Source of the DNA: CAXXOK01 sp963675925 | Lineage (GTDB): Bacteria; Bacillota; Clostridia; Christensenellales; Aristaeellaceae | NCBI GenBank assembly: GCA_963675925.2 | Contig: CAXXIB010000004.1 | Span: 620,001 to 684,000, forward strand | DNA length: 64,000 nt | Reading direction: 5' to 3' | In this document: piece by piece, positions 8,247 to 17,171 of the stretch | Numbering within the stretch: position 1 is the stretch's first letter | Layout of the letters: every line of letters begins with the position of its first letter | Made by a program: the position numbers and the translations under genes | The notes under the pieces: generated by a model | Databases searched by the model: none | Seen by the model: only the letters and a program-made list of their open reading frames with translations | What the model was told of the DNA's origin: nothing

Positions 8247-9025
8247 TATTAGATGATCTGGCTGCCCATGCCAGAGAGCGGGTAGCCGCCGCCAAGGCAA
8301 AAACACCGCCGGAGACCCTGCGCGCACAGGCCCTGCGCCTGCCCAAGGGTGATTTTCGCTTTGAAACCGCCCTCCGCCAGCCCCGTGCCGCGCTGATCTG
8401 CGAGGTGAAAAAAGCATCCCCGTCCAAGGGCATTATCGACAAGGCATTTGACTACCTGCGCATCGCCAACGACTATCAGGACGGCGAGGCGGATTGTATC
8501 TCCTGCCTGACCGAACCACAGTGGTTTCTGGGCTCGGATGCCATCTTTGCCGACATACGCAACGCGGTATCCCTGCCCATGCTGCGCAAGGATTTTACCG
8601 TGGACGAATACCAGCTGTACGAAGCCAAGCTGCTGGGCGCGGACGCGGTGCTGCTCATCTGCGCGCTGCTGGACACCAAAACCATCGCACATTACATCAA
8701 TATTTGCGATGAACTAGGCCTGAGCGCAGTGGTGGAAACCCACGATGCGCAGGAAATCGCATCAGCCACTTCAGCCGGGGCGCGGATACTCGGCGTGAAC
8801 AACCGCAACTTAAAGGACTTTTCCGTGGACTTTGAAAACGCAGCTACCCTGCGCAAGCTGATTCCGGATAATGCCATTTTCGTGGCAGAATCCGGCGTGC
8901 AAACCCCCGCCGATGTCGCCGCTCTGCGGCAGGCTGGTGCGGACGCGGTGCTGGTGGGCGAGGCGCTGATGCGTGCAGAAGACCGGATAGCCTTATTGCA
9001 GCAGTTTCGGGAGGCGGCACAATGA
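8243..9025 (+). CDS. trpC: Indole-3-glycerol-phosphate synthase
   Basis: TIM-barrel enzyme, 260 residues, closing the indole ring of the carboxyphenylamino-deoxyribulose phosphate. Visible are the CEVKKASPSKG phosphate/catalytic loop near residue 53, LRKDFTVDEYQ near 113, GVNNRNLKDF near 183 and FVAESGV near 213. Four-base overlaps on both sides show tight coupling with trpD and trpF. Confidence 0.97.
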   Translation: MILDDLAAHARERVAAAKAKTPPETLRAQALRLPKGDFRFETALRQPRAALICEVKKASPSKGIIDKAFDYLRIANDYQDGEADCISCLTEPQWFLGSDAIFADIRNAVSLPMLRKDFTVDEYQLYEAKLLGADAVLLICALLDTKTIAHYINICDELGLSAVVETHDAQEIASATSAGARILGVNNRNLKDFSVDFENAATLRKLIPDNAIFVAESGVQTPADVAALRQAGADAVLVGEALMRAEDRIALLQQFREAAQ

Positions 9026-9633
9026 AAACAGCCATCAAAATCTGCGGTCTGTTCCGCCCGGAGGATGCCGCGGCCGTCAACGCCGCCATGCCTGACTATG
9101 TCGGCTTTGTGTTTTACGCAAAAAGCAAGCGCTATATTATCCCCGGCCTTGCCAAAGAACTGCGCGCGCTGATTGACGAGCGCATCCGCACGGCCGGGGT
9201 GTTCGTGGGTGCATCGGTTGCGGAAATCGCTGCCATCTATCAAAGTGGAACCATCTCCGTAGCGCAGCTCCACGGCATAGAGGACGACCTAACCATAGCC
9301 ACGCTGCGCAAAGCCGCGCCGGGGCTGGAAATCTGGCAGGCGTTCAAGGTCTATTCCAAAAGCGACCTAACGCGTGCCGCGCAAAGCCAGGCAGATCAGG
9401 TACTGCTGGATGGCGGCGCAGGCGAGGGTAAACCCTTTGACTGGCAGCTGGCAAACGACTTCCCCCGCCCCTTTATTGCAGCGGGCGGGCTGACACCCGA
9501 AACCATCCCAAAGGCCATCCGCACGCTGCACCCGATGATGGTGGACCTGTCCACCGGTGTGGAGACAAACGGCGTGAAAGACCCGGCAAAAATCCTGGCG
9601 GCAGTCCAGGCGGCAAGGAGTGTGACACAATGA
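9022..9633 (+). CDS. trpF: Phosphoribosylanthranilate isomerase
   Basis: Amadori rearrangement step between TrpD and TrpC. 203 residues, standard monofunctional length. The catalytic Cys is in KICGLF at residue 8, the catalytic Asp in LLDGGAGEGKPFDW near residue 130, and AGGLTPE and DLSTGVE form the phosphate site. Starts within the trpC stop and ends within the trpB start. Confidence 0.96.
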   Translation: MKTAIKICGLFRPEDAAAVNAAMPDYVGFVFYAKSKRYIIPGLAKELRALIDERIRTAGVFVGASVAEIAAIYQSGTISVAQLHGIEDDLTIATLRKAAPGLEIWQAFKVYSKSDLTRAAQSQADQVLLDGGAGEGKPFDWQLANDFPRPFIAAGGLTPETIPKAIRTLHPMMVDLSTGVETNGVKDPAKILAAVQAARSVTQ

Positions 9634-10814
9634 GCAAGGGACGCTATGGCATCCACGGCGGGCAGTATATACCCGAAACGCTGATGAATGCGGTACTGGA
9701 GTTGGAAGAAGCATACGAGCACTATAAAAACGATCCGCAATTTGTGATGGAGCTGGATACACTCTTTCGCGAGTATGCGGGCAGACCATCGCTTTTATAC
9801 CACGCGGCTAAAATGAGCGAGGATTTAGGCGGCGCGAAAATCTACCTGAAGCGCGAAGACTTGAACCACACCGGGGCGCACAAGGTAAACAATGTGCTGG
9901 GGCAAGCCTTACTGGCCAAGAAGATGGGTAAAACCCGCGTGATCGCCGAAACCGGCGCTGGGCAGCACGGCGTGGCGACCGCCACGGCGGCGGCACTGAT
10001 GGGGCTTGACTGCGACATTTACATGGGCGAGGAAGACACGCAGCGGCAAGCCCTGAATGTTTACAAAATGAAGCTTTTGGGCGCAACCGTGCACCCTGTG
10101 CTATCGGGCACGCGCACGCTAAAAGACGCAGTATCCGAAACCATGCGGGAGTGGACCCGCAGGATTGCCGACACGCACTACGTGCTGGGCTCGGTGATGG
10201 GCCCGCACCCCTTCCCCATGATCGTGCGCGATTTTCAGGCCGTGATCTCCAAAGAAATTAAGCAGCAGTCATTGCAAAAAGAAGGCCGCCTGCCCGATGC
10301 CGTACTGGCCTGCGTTGGCGGCGGCAGCAACGCCATCGGCGCGTTTTACCATTTTATTGAGGACAAGGCTGTCCGCCTGATCGGCTGCGAGGCGGCAGGA
10401 CGCGGCGTGGATACCTTTGAAACCGCCGCGACCATCGCCACCGGGCGCGAGGGCATATTCCACGGCATGAAAAGCTATTTCTGCCAGGATGCCTACGGGC
10501 AAATCGCCCCGGTGTACTCCATCTCGGCGGGGCTGGACTACCCCGGCATCGGCCCCGAGCACGCCCAGCTGCACGATACGGGACGCGCCGAGTATGTGGC
10601 CATTACCGATGCCCAGGCCGTGGACGCGTTTGAATACCTGTCCCGCATGGAGGGCATCATTCCGGCCATCGAAAGCGCGCATGCCGTGGCCCATGCCATG
10701 ACCCTTGCGCCGCAAATGCGTAAGGATCAGTTCATGGTCATCAACCTGTCCGGCCGGGGCGACAAGGACTGCGTGTCCGTCGCCCGCTACAGAGGGGAGG
10801 ACATCCAGGAATGA
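9630..10814 (+). CDS. trpB: Tryptophan synthase beta subunit
   Basis: PLP enzyme condensing indole and serine to tryptophan. 394 residues, TrpB1 type. The PLP lysine is in HTGAHKVNNVLGQ (near residue 82), the glutamate loop in AETGAGQHGVA, and the phosphate loop is GGGSNAIG near 228. Works as an alpha2-beta2 complex with the TrpA encoded next, with which it overlaps by four bases. Confidence 0.97.
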   Translation: MSKGRYGIHGGQYIPETLMNAVLELEEAYEHYKNDPQFVMELDTLFREYAGRPSLLYHAAKMSEDLGGAKIYLKREDLNHTGAHKVNNVLGQALLAKKMGKTRVIAETGAGQHGVATATAAALMGLDCDIYMGEEDTQRQALNVYKMKLLGATVHPVLSGTRTLKDAVSETMREWTRRIADTHYVLGSVMGPHPFPMIVRDFQAVISKEIKQQSLQKEGRLPDAVLACVGGGSNAIGAFYHFIEDKAVRLIGCEAAGRGVDTFETAATIATGREGIFHGMKSYFCQDAYGQIAPVYSISAGLDYPGIGPEHAQLHDTGRAEYVAITDAQAVDAFEYLSRMEGIIPAIESAHAVAHAMTLAPQMRKDQFMVINLSGRGDKDCVSVARYRGEDIQE

Positions 10815-11584
10815 AAACCATCGCACAAGCCTTTGCAGGGCAAAAGGCGTTCGTCGCGTTCCTAACCTGCGGCGACCCCGATTTGGCAACCACCGAGCAG
10901 CTGATTTTGGCTATGGATGAAGCGGGCGCGGATGTCATTGAGCTCGGCTTCCCATTTTCAGACCCGACCGCCGAAGGCCCGGTGATTATGGCGGCCAGCG
11001 AGCGCGCCTTAAAGGCCGGAACCACGACGGATACCATTTTGCAGATGATCGAGCGCATTCGCCCCAAGGTGCAAGCGCCGCTTGCCATTATGACCTATGC
11101 AAACGTTGTATTCTCCTACGGTACGGAGCGCTTTTTGGCCGCAGCGCAGGCCGCCGGCATTCAAGCGCTGATTCTGCCCGATATCCCCTACGAGGAAAAG
11201 GCGGAGTTCGCCCCGGCCTGCCGGGCGCACGGTATCGCCTTCATATCGCTGATTGCGCCGACCTCGCACACGCGTATCCAAACCATTGCCAAGGAGGCCG
11301 AGGGCTTTGTGTACCTGGTGTCCTCCATGGGGGTTACCGGCGCTCGTTCGGCCATCACCACCGATATCGGCGCAATGGTCGGCCGTGTACGCGAAGTGAC
11401 AAAGACACCCGTTGCGGTGGGCTTTGGCATCTCCACGCCGGAGCAGGCCAAAGCCATGGCGCAAACAGCCGATGGCGTGATCGTCGGCTCGGCCATTGTG
11501 AAACTCATCGCCGAGCACGGGAAAAACGCCGCCGGGCCGGTGGGAGACTATATACGAGCGATGAAGGCGGCCATTACGCAGTAA
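10811..11584 (+). CDS. trpA: Tryptophan synthase alpha subunit
   Basis: TIM-barrel subunit, 257 residues, cleaving indole-glycerol phosphate to indole, which is channelled to TrpB. The catalytic glutamate is in IELGFPFSDP (Glu44). The second catalytic acid, normally Asp in DPLADGP, is Glu55 here (DPTAEGPVI), a conservative change that may be a lineage variant. Last gene of the operon, followed 4 bases later by a strong terminator. Confidence 0.96.
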   Translation: MKTIAQAFAGQKAFVAFLTCGDPDLATTEQLILAMDEAGADVIELGFPFSDPTAEGPVIMAASERALKAGTTTDTILQMIERIRPKVQAPLAIMTYANVVFSYGTERFLAAAQAAGIQALILPDIPYEEKAEFAPACRAHGIAFISLIAPTSHTRIQTIAKEAEGFVYLVSSMGVTGARSAITTDIGAMVGRVREVTKTPVAVGFGISTPEQAKAMAQTADGVIVGSAIVKLIAEHGKNAAGPVGDYIRAMKAAITQ

Positions 11585-11587
11585 ACA

Positions 11588-11617
11588 AAAAGCACTCCCA
11601 AACGGGAGTGCTTTTTT
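11588..11617. terminator. Bidirectional terminator between trpA and the exonuclease gene
   Basis: AGCACTCCC (11591-11599), AAAC loop, GGGAGTGCT (11604-11612), with A/T runs on both sides so it can end transcription from both converging units. Confidence 0.92.
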
Positions 11618-11627
11618 ATATTCCGGC

Positions 11628-12161
11628 TTAAAAGTACTGCCTGCGGACGAAGCGCTCTAACTTCAGCCCTTGCTTCATATAATCGATCAGCAATAGCGCG
11701 GCGGCGCGGCTGTCGCTATCGGCATGGTGGTGGTCCAGTTCAATGCCCACATGCGCCGACAGGGTGTTCAGCTTATGGTTTGCAAGCTTTGGGTAGCACG
11801 CGCGCCCCATGGCACAGGTGCAGGCATAGCTGGTATACGCTTTCCAGGGGATGCCGTAAGCGCGCAGGCAACTTTTCAGCACGCCCATATCAAACGGAGC
11901 GTAGTGCGCCACCAAAATGCCGCTATCAAACAGCGGGCGGATGCACTCCCACAGCACCGGAAACGTGGGCTGGTCTTTGACCGCTTCTGGGGTGATCCCC
12001 GTCAGCTTCACGTTGAATACATCAAACCGCGCCTCGGGGTTGACAAGGGAATAGAGTTCCTCGGTGATAACGCCGTTTTCCACCACCGTAATGCCAATAG
12101 CGCTCATGCGGTCGTTAGCGGCGTTTGGGGTTTCCACATCAAATACGATGTAGCGGTCCAT
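11628..12161 (-). CDS. DnaQ-like 3'-5' exonuclease (DEDDh)
   Basis: 177 residues, a single exonuclease domain as in the proofreading epsilon subunit. ExoI motif FDVETPN (Asp8, Glu10), ExoII AHYAPFDMGVL with its Asp, and ExoIII HHHADSDSRAAA give all four acidic residues plus the histidine, so it should be active on DNA or RNA ends. Unlike PolC it is not fused to a polymerase. ATG 12161 follows GCAAAGGAGAG. Stand-alone role (repair or RNA turnover) unknown. Confidence 0.88.
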   Translation of the reverse strand: MDRYIVFDVETPNAANDRMSAIGITVVENGVITEELYSLVNPEARFDVFNVKLTGITPEAVKDQPTFPVLWECIRPLFDSGILVAHYAPFDMGVLKSCLRAYGIPWKAYTSYACTCAMGRACYPKLANHKLNTLSAHVGIELDHHHADSDSRAAALLLIDYMKQGLKLERFVRRQYF

Positions 12162-12268
12162 GGTCCACTCTCCTTTGCGATGTGTTCTGCTCAGTTCGAT
12201 ACAGTATGGATTGAGCCTCTACATGTTGTGCCCTACTCTACCATAAACACCAAATAAAGACAACGAAT

Positions 12269-12308
12269 ACACAACAATCCCGCGCATTGCAGCGCGGGAT
12301 TGTTGTGT
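12269..12308 (-). terminator. Long hairpin terminator of the DUF2202 gene
   Basis: A perfect 17-bp stem (12269-12285 with 12292-12308) around a six-base loop. On the minus strand the 3' arm is T-rich (GATTGTTGTGT) and is followed by ATT, consistent with a terminator 40 bases after the stop. Confidence 0.75.
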
Positions 12309-12348
12309 AAGCTATATTGTGAATTGGTGTTTTCCGGCGACTGCCGTT

Positions 12349-13053
12349 TTACGGCTGTTGCACGGCTGCATCGTCGCTAAGGAAGGGGCAGTTGGCGGGA
12401 TCCATCAGGCGGGTGCCTGTGGCATTGCGCTGGTTCCTGCCGTAGGTCTGGGTTGCGGCGGCCTGGCGGTTGCCACGGCCGTACACGGCGGTCTGGGTCA
12501 TCGCCTGACGGCCACCGCGGCCGTATGCCTGCACCTGCACACCGTCCACACCAAAGCGGGATGCTCCGCGGGAGAAGGCGTTTAAGTGGCTTTCGGAGGC
12601 GCGAATCAGAGCTAGAAACACGGCTGCAACATCGGCGGATACATCACCCTGGTCCAGGAATGCCTGGTACATGGCAATGTTGTTGATCTCCGCCTGTACG
12701 CCGATGGCATAGGTTTCGGCCAGGGTTGCGGGGATGACCACGCTGGACGCGGCGGTGTTTTCCGGTACGGGGATGCCATAGGCTTCAAACAGCGGCAGCA
12801 GGAGCTGCTCATGGCGGACTTCCGCCTGTTCAATGTTCGTATAGGGATTGCTGATGCCAAAGGCTTCCTGGATAGCCGCGTATTCGGCCTGGGCCATGTA
12901 CTCATCCTGCATGGCGTAGGTCAGCATCTGTTCCACGGTGTAGGTGGCATCTTCGGTCACAGCCGCAGAGCCGGTCGCATCTTCTGCAAGGGCTGCCATG
13001 GGCAGAATCATCAGGGCAAGGGCCAGGGTTACGAGTTTTACAAAGCGTTTCAT
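12349..13053 (-). CDS. Secreted DUF2202 (ferritin-like) protein
   Basis: 234 residues. Signal peptide at 1-24 (LVTLALALMILPMAALA). Residues 35-170 form a four-helix ferritin-like domain with glutamates in repeated positions: MQDEYMAQAEYAA, EQAEVRHEQLL, VQAEINNIAMY and ASESHLNAF, arranged as for a di-metal site. The last ~60 residues are a low-complexity tail with three YGRxxRQ-like units. DUF2202 proteins have no firmly assigned function. ATG 13053 is chosen over 13059 because AAAGGAG is then 8 bases away. Confidence 0.8.
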   Translation of the reverse strand: MKRFVKLVTLALALMILPMAALAEDATGSAAVTEDATYTVEQMLTYAMQDEYMAQAEYAAIQEAFGISNPYTNIEQAEVRHEQLLLPLFEAYGIPVPENTAASSVVIPATLAETYAIGVQAEINNIAMYQAFLDQGDVSADVAAVFLALIRASESHLNAFSRGASRFGVDGVQVQAYGRGGRQAMTQTAVYGRGNRQAAATQTYGRNQRNATGTRLMDPANCPFLSDDAAVQQP

Positions 13054-13170
13054 TTTCATATCTCCTTTAATCTTCGGTGTCGTGTGTTTCTGGGAACACT
13101 TATACTGTAATCGCCGAATGTGGCAAATGTGTGGCGCATATCGTACGCTTTTTAGGCAATGAAAACACTT

Positions 13171-13198
13171 AAAAAGCCCTCCGCTTTTCGCAGAGGGC
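13171..13198 (-). terminator. Terminator of crcB
   Basis: Minus strand GCCCTCTGC, short loop, GCGGAGGGC followed by five Ts. Confidence 0.88.
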
Positions 13199-13214
13199 GT
13201 AGTTTCCGTATCGC

Positions 13215-13580
13215 TTACAGTATGATTGCCCGGCCCAGCCATACCGCGCCCAGACCGATAATAAGACTCAGCCCAATATACAATAGACCCATGCTGAAAT
13301 TCTCGCCGCCCAGCAGTACGGTGCTTTCCAGTGCAAAGGTAGAAAAGGTGGTAAAGCCGCCGCAGATGCCGATTTGCAAAAACGCCATCCATTCGTTATT
13401 CAGCCCGGGGAATTTCACAGAAAGGCCTGCCAAAATGCCGATAAAGAACGCCCCGGCGATGTTGATCGCCAGTGTAACCAGCGGAAAGCCTGAACGCTGT
13501 GCAAACGGGAGCAGCGATAACAGGTAGCGCATGACCGCGCCAACAAAGCCCCCCAGTCCAATAATCATCGCAGCGCGCAT
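13215..13580 (-). CDS. crcB: Fluoride ion channel CrcB/FluC
   Basis: 121 residues with four TM segments. The Fluc motifs are GGFVGAVMRYLLS, TLAINIAGAFFIGIL (the pore Asn region) and GGFTTFSTFALE (phenylalanine box and TFST). A single gene implies a dual-topology homodimer. Start ATG 13580 follows GGAGGAG. It exports fluoride passively; I found no fluoride riboswitch ahead of it. Confidence 0.93.
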   Translation of the reverse strand: MRAAMIIGLGGFVGAVMRYLLSLLPFAQRSGFPLVTLAINIAGAFFIGILAGLSVKFPGLNNEWMAFLQIGICGGFTTFSTFALESTVLLGGENFSMGLLYIGLSLIIGLGAVWLGRAIIL

Positions 13581-13942
13581 GTGATACACTCCTCCATCGC
13601 CGCTTTGGAGCATCGCCCCAAAGCACAAACTACCGCGTATTGTACCGTATTGCCGCTTTGTTTTCAATCTTTCTCCTCTGCGCTGCGCAGGCGCGGCATC
13701 TACAGCCCCGCTCAAACCCAGGCGCAGCAAGCCACCGCCCTGCCAAGGCACAGGCTCTTGCCGGGCTGTTGTTTTTATTTTGTATAGGTTTTAGAAACAC
13801 ATATATTTGTTCAGATACATGCACTGACAGCCATCATTTTTGTTAGGATATCTGTACCTATCGTACTTTTTGCGGGCTTATGGTTTGAATTATCCGGCCA
13901 TCCATGGTAAGGTTTAATGGAATGAAAAAACGAAAGGAAGTT
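13581..13942. other. Divergent intergenic region between crcB and the betaine transporter
   Basis: No supported gene in about 360 bases. The right part holds a possible promoter for the transporter: TTGAAT near 13886, 17 bases, TAAGGT near 13909. The left part should hold the crcB promoter on the minus strand, which I could not define. Confidence 0.35.
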
Positions 13943-14938
13943 ATGTGCAACATGAAGAGAACAATCGCATTTCTTATGACCATGATTACTGTTATCACAC
14001 TCCTTGGCGGTGCAGCACTTGCCGAAACCACCCACGCGGTATTCGCCGACGCTGGCTGGGACAGCATCCGCCTGCACAACGCCATTGCCGCTTTCATCGG
14101 CGAAGCCGCCTATGATCTGGATACGGAGGAGATCTCCGGATCCACACCCCTGACTTACACAGGGTTGCTCAGCGGAGATGTTTCTGTATATATGGAGCTT
14201 TGGACCGACAACCTGTCCTCCTATACTGAAGATCTGGCCGCAGGCAAGTTCGTGGAACTCGGCGTGAACTTCGACGATAACGCCCAGGGCTTTTATGTGC
14301 CCCGCTATGTTATTGAAGGCGACGCCGACCGCGGGATTGAGGCCATGGCTCCGGACCTGAAAACCGTCGAAGACCTGAAAAACTACGCCGATGTATTCGT
14401 CGATCCCGAATCCCCGGACATGGGCCGTATCTACGGCGCGATCTCGGGCTGGGATATCGACGTGATTATGCATAATAAGTACGAATTCTACGGCCTGGAT
14501 GCAATGTTTAATTACATGGATCCCGGCTCTGATGCCGCGCTTGCCGCTGCGTTTACCTCCGCCTATAAAAAGGGTAAGCCCATTGTAGGCTACTATTGGG
14601 AGCCCACCTGGCTGACCGGTAAGTATGACCTGGTCCTGCTGGAAGACGCCCCCTATGAACCCGAGCTTTACCCCTTGGGCCAGTGTGCATGCCCCAGCGT
14701 ATCGGTTACCATCGGCGTCAGCAATGACTTCTATGCCGCCGCACCGGAGTACAGCGAGTTCTTAAGCAAGTACCGCACCTCCAGCGCGATGACTGCCGAA
14801 GCCCTGACCTATATCCTGGACAACGATGCATCCTACGAAGACGCTGCCAAGTGGTTCCTGACCCAGCATGACGACCTGCTGGATGCATGGATGCCCGCCG
14901 ATAAAGCACAGCTTGTGCGCGATGCGTTGGCCGAATAA
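13943..14938 (+). CDS. Glycine betaine/choline-type ABC substrate-binding protein
   Basis: 331 residues with a signal peptide (FLMTMITVITLLGGAALA). There is no lipobox cysteine, so it is either released or held by its uncleaved signal, unusual for a Gram-positive binding protein. The OpuAC fold is recognisable by aromatic positions for quaternary ammonium binding: DAGWDSIRLHN, VYMELWTDN and GYYWEPTWL. ATG 13943 follows GAAAGGA. First gene of a proX-proW-proV order, separated from the permease by a long hairpin. Confidence 0.86.
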   Translation: MCNMKRTIAFLMTMITVITLLGGAALAETTHAVFADAGWDSIRLHNAIAAFIGEAAYDLDTEEISGSTPLTYTGLLSGDVSVYMELWTDNLSSYTEDLAAGKFVELGVNFDDNAQGFYVPRYVIEGDADRGIEAMAPDLKTVEDLKNYADVFVDPESPDMGRIYGAISGWDIDVIMHNKYEFYGLDAMFNYMDPGSDAALAAAFTSAYKKGKPIVGYYWEPTWLTGKYDLVLLEDAPYEPELYPLGQCACPSVSVTIGVSNDFYAAAPEYSEFLSKYRTSSAMTAEALTYILDNDASYEDAAKWFLTQHDDLLDAWMPADKAQLVRDALAE

Positions 14939-14969
14939 CATCGCCACCGTAAGCGACACCAATCGCTAA

Positions 14970-15019
14970 AACCCAATAAAATTCACGGCCGAAAATATTG
15001 CCGTGAATTTTATTGGGTT
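14970..15019 (+). promoter_or_regulatory. Intercistronic 20-bp hairpin
   Basis: A perfect 20-bp inverted repeat (14970-14989 with 15000-15019) around ten bases, 30 bases after the binding-protein stop. There is no T run beyond the stem, so it is more likely an mRNA-end stabiliser or partial terminator that keeps the binding protein more abundant than the membrane complex. Confidence 0.75.
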
Positions 15020-15071
15020 AAGCGGGACCCGCGATCACTACGAATCCAACCCCCTGAAGGAGGAGGCTTTC

Positions 15072-15938
15072 ATGCCGGACTGGTTACTCCATTTTCCCGA
15101 AACCATATCTTTGAATATACAGGATCCCATTAACAATGCCATTGATTATATTCTAATCCATTGGGACGCGTTTTTTGAAGGGTTTACAGCCTTTCTGTTA
15201 TCGCTGCTGCGTGGTGTTGGCACAGTCATCAACATCATCCCCTGGTGGGTGATGATTCTGCTGGTGTTCATCTTAACCGTGCGCATGACCAGGAAACTGT
15301 CACGCGGCATCTTTTATGCGCTGCTTCTGTTTTTCATCGGCGCGGTCGGACTGTGGTCGATGATGTACGAAACGCTGACCATTATCATCACCTCGGTAAT
15401 CATCTCGCTGGTGCTGGGATTCCCGCTTGGGATTCTAATCTCGTTTTCCAAACGCACCTACTCGGTGGTCCGCCCGGTGCTGGATACCATGCAGACCATG
15501 CCAAGCTTTGTTTACCTCATCCCGGCGGTTATGTTTTTTGGCCTTGGTAACCCGCCGGCTGTTATCGCAACGACGATATATGCCATTCCGCCTATCGTGC
15601 GGCTGACCTGCCACGGCATACAGCAGGTAGACCATGAGGTTGTGGAAGCCAGTAATGCTTTTGGCTCCACCAAACTGCAAACCTTAATCAAGGTGCAAAT
15701 TCCGCAGGCCATGCCTACCATTATGACCGGTGTCAACCAAACCATTATGATGGCCATCGCCATGGTGGTAACCTGCTCCATGATCGGTGCACGCGGCCTG
15801 GGTGCGGAAGTTATCTCCGGCATCAACCGGCTGGACAGCGGACGCGGCTTTGCCGCAGGTATTGCGATAGTTATCGTCGCAATTGTCATGGACAGACTGA
15901 CGCAGAGTATTTTCAAAAAAGATGGTGAAGCAAAATGA
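15072..15938 (+). CDS. Glycine betaine/proline ABC transporter permease
   Basis: 288 residues, about six TM segments. It has the EAA loop that contacts the ATPase (VVEASNAFGSTKLQTLIKVQIPQAMP). Homologous to ProW/OpuAB. ATG 15072 follows AAGGAGGAGG; the frame is open upstream into the hairpin but without a start context. Overlaps the ATPase gene by four bases. Confidence 0.9.
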   Translation: MPDWLLHFPETISLNIQDPINNAIDYILIHWDAFFEGFTAFLLSLLRGVGTVINIIPWWVMILLVFILTVRMTRKLSRGIFYALLLFFIGAVGLWSMMYETLTIIITSVIISLVLGFPLGILISFSKRTYSVVRPVLDTMQTMPSFVYLIPAVMFFGLGNPPAVIATTIYAIPPIVRLTCHGIQQVDHEVVEASNAFGSTKLQTLIKVQIPQAMPTIMTGVNQTIMMAIAMVVTCSMIGARGLGAEVISGINRLDSGRGFAAGIAIVIVAIVMDRLTQSIFKKDGEAK

Positions 15939-17122
15939 GTACTGCGGCAAACGATGTAATCCTCAAGGTAGAGAATTTATATAAGCTGTACGGCAGCAAT
16001 AAGCAAGCCGCCCGCAAACTGATGGCCCAGGGTGCGAGCAAGGAAGAGATTCAAAAACAAACCGGCGTAACCGTAGCGATCAACAATATATCGTTTGAGG
16101 TGCAGCGCGGCGAGATTTATGTGCTGATTGGCCTGTCCGGTTCGGGCAAGTCCACGGTGGTGCGCTGCCTGAACATGCTCAACCGCCCCACGGCCGGCAA
16201 AATTTTCCTGGAAGGCAACGAGATTGAAAAGTTCAACAAGCAAGAACTGCTTGATATGCGCCGTACCAAGATCTCCATGGTGTTTCAGAGCTTCGGGCTG
16301 ATGTCGCACCGCAACGTGATTTCCAACGTAGCCTACGGGCTGGAAGTGCGCGGCGTAAAGAAGGCCGAGCGTGAGCAAAAAGCCCTGGAAATGATCGGCA
16401 TGGTAGGATTGGAAGGCTGGGAGTACAGCAGCATTCAAAACCTGTCGGGCGGTATGCGCCAGCGCGTAGGCTTAGCCCGCGCCCTGACCAACGACCCGGA
16501 TGTGCTGCTAATGGATGAGCCGTTTTCAGCGCTGGACCCGCTGGTACGGCGCGATATGCAGTTTGAGCTGCTCACCATCCAGAAAAAGCTGAACAAGACG
16601 ATTATTTTCATCACTCATGATATTAACGAAGCGTTCAAGCTGGGCAATACCGTATCCATCATGAAGGACGGGGCCATCATCCAGACGGCAACACCGGAAG
16701 AGATGACCACCAACCCGGCGGATGAGTACGTGAAAAACTTTATCGACAGTGCAGACAAGGCGCAGATCTTCTTCGTCAAGCACATTATGCAAGCGCCCGA
16801 TTGCCTGATTCACTCCCGCGATGGTGTTGCCAGCGCGCTCAAGCAAATGCAGCGCTATAGCCTGTCCAGCGCTTATGTGGTGGACAACGATATGCAGTTT
16901 GTGGGCGTACTGCCGCTGGACCGTGCCCTGCAGGTGAAGGAAAAGGAAATGACCTTTGCCGATGCAATTGTCAAAGACATTACCACCACCACGCCGGAAA
17001 CGCAGATTGCCGATGTGCTGCCCCTGGCAGCCGAGGCCAGATTCCCCATTCCCGTTGTCGACGAGAACAACCGCTTCAGCGGAATTGTGTCCAAGGCGGC
17101 CGTCATTGGTTCGCTGACCTAA
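15935..17122 (+). CDS. Glycine betaine/proline ABC transporter ATPase with CBS pair
   Basis: 395 residues. Domains: the ~40-residue N-terminal extension of ProV/OpuAA (RKLMAQGASKEEIQKQTG), the ATPase core with Walker A GLSGSGKST, signature LSGGMRQR, Walker B VLLMDEPFSALDP and switch THD, and two C-terminal CBS motifs from about residue 280 that sense ionic strength in OpuA. Import of compatible solutes under osmotic stress is the expected role. A bidirectional terminator follows. Confidence 0.94.
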   Translation: MSTAANDVILKVENLYKLYGSNKQAARKLMAQGASKEEIQKQTGVTVAINNISFEVQRGEIYVLIGLSGSGKSTVVRCLNMLNRPTAGKIFLEGNEIEKFNKQELLDMRRTKISMVFQSFGLMSHRNVISNVAYGLEVRGVKKAEREQKALEMIGMVGLEGWEYSSIQNLSGGMRQRVGLARALTNDPDVLLMDEPFSALDPLVRRDMQFELLTIQKKLNKTIIFITHDINEAFKLGNTVSIMKDGAIIQTATPEEMTTNPADEYVKNFIDSADKAQIFFVKHIMQAPDCLIHSRDGVASALKQMQRYSLSSAYVVDNDMQFVGVLPLDRALQVKEKEMTFADAIVKDITTTTPETQIADVLPLAAEARFPIPVVDENNRFSGIVSKAAVIGSLT

Positions 17123-17137
17123 GCCATTTTAAAACAC

Positions 17138-17168
17138 AAAAAAACCGCCGCAACTTGCGGCGGTTTTT
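17138..17168. terminator. Bidirectional terminator between proV and the phage block
   Basis: CCGCCGCA / TGCGGCGG stem flanked by seven As and six Ts; it closes both converging units. Confidence 0.92.
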
Positions 17169-17171
17169 TAC

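Noticed and set aside
13581..13680. Possible fluoride riboswitch ahead of crcB
   Set aside because: GGCGATG occurs twice, but the pseudoknot partners and the GCTGATGGCTCCTAC-like segment are not found.
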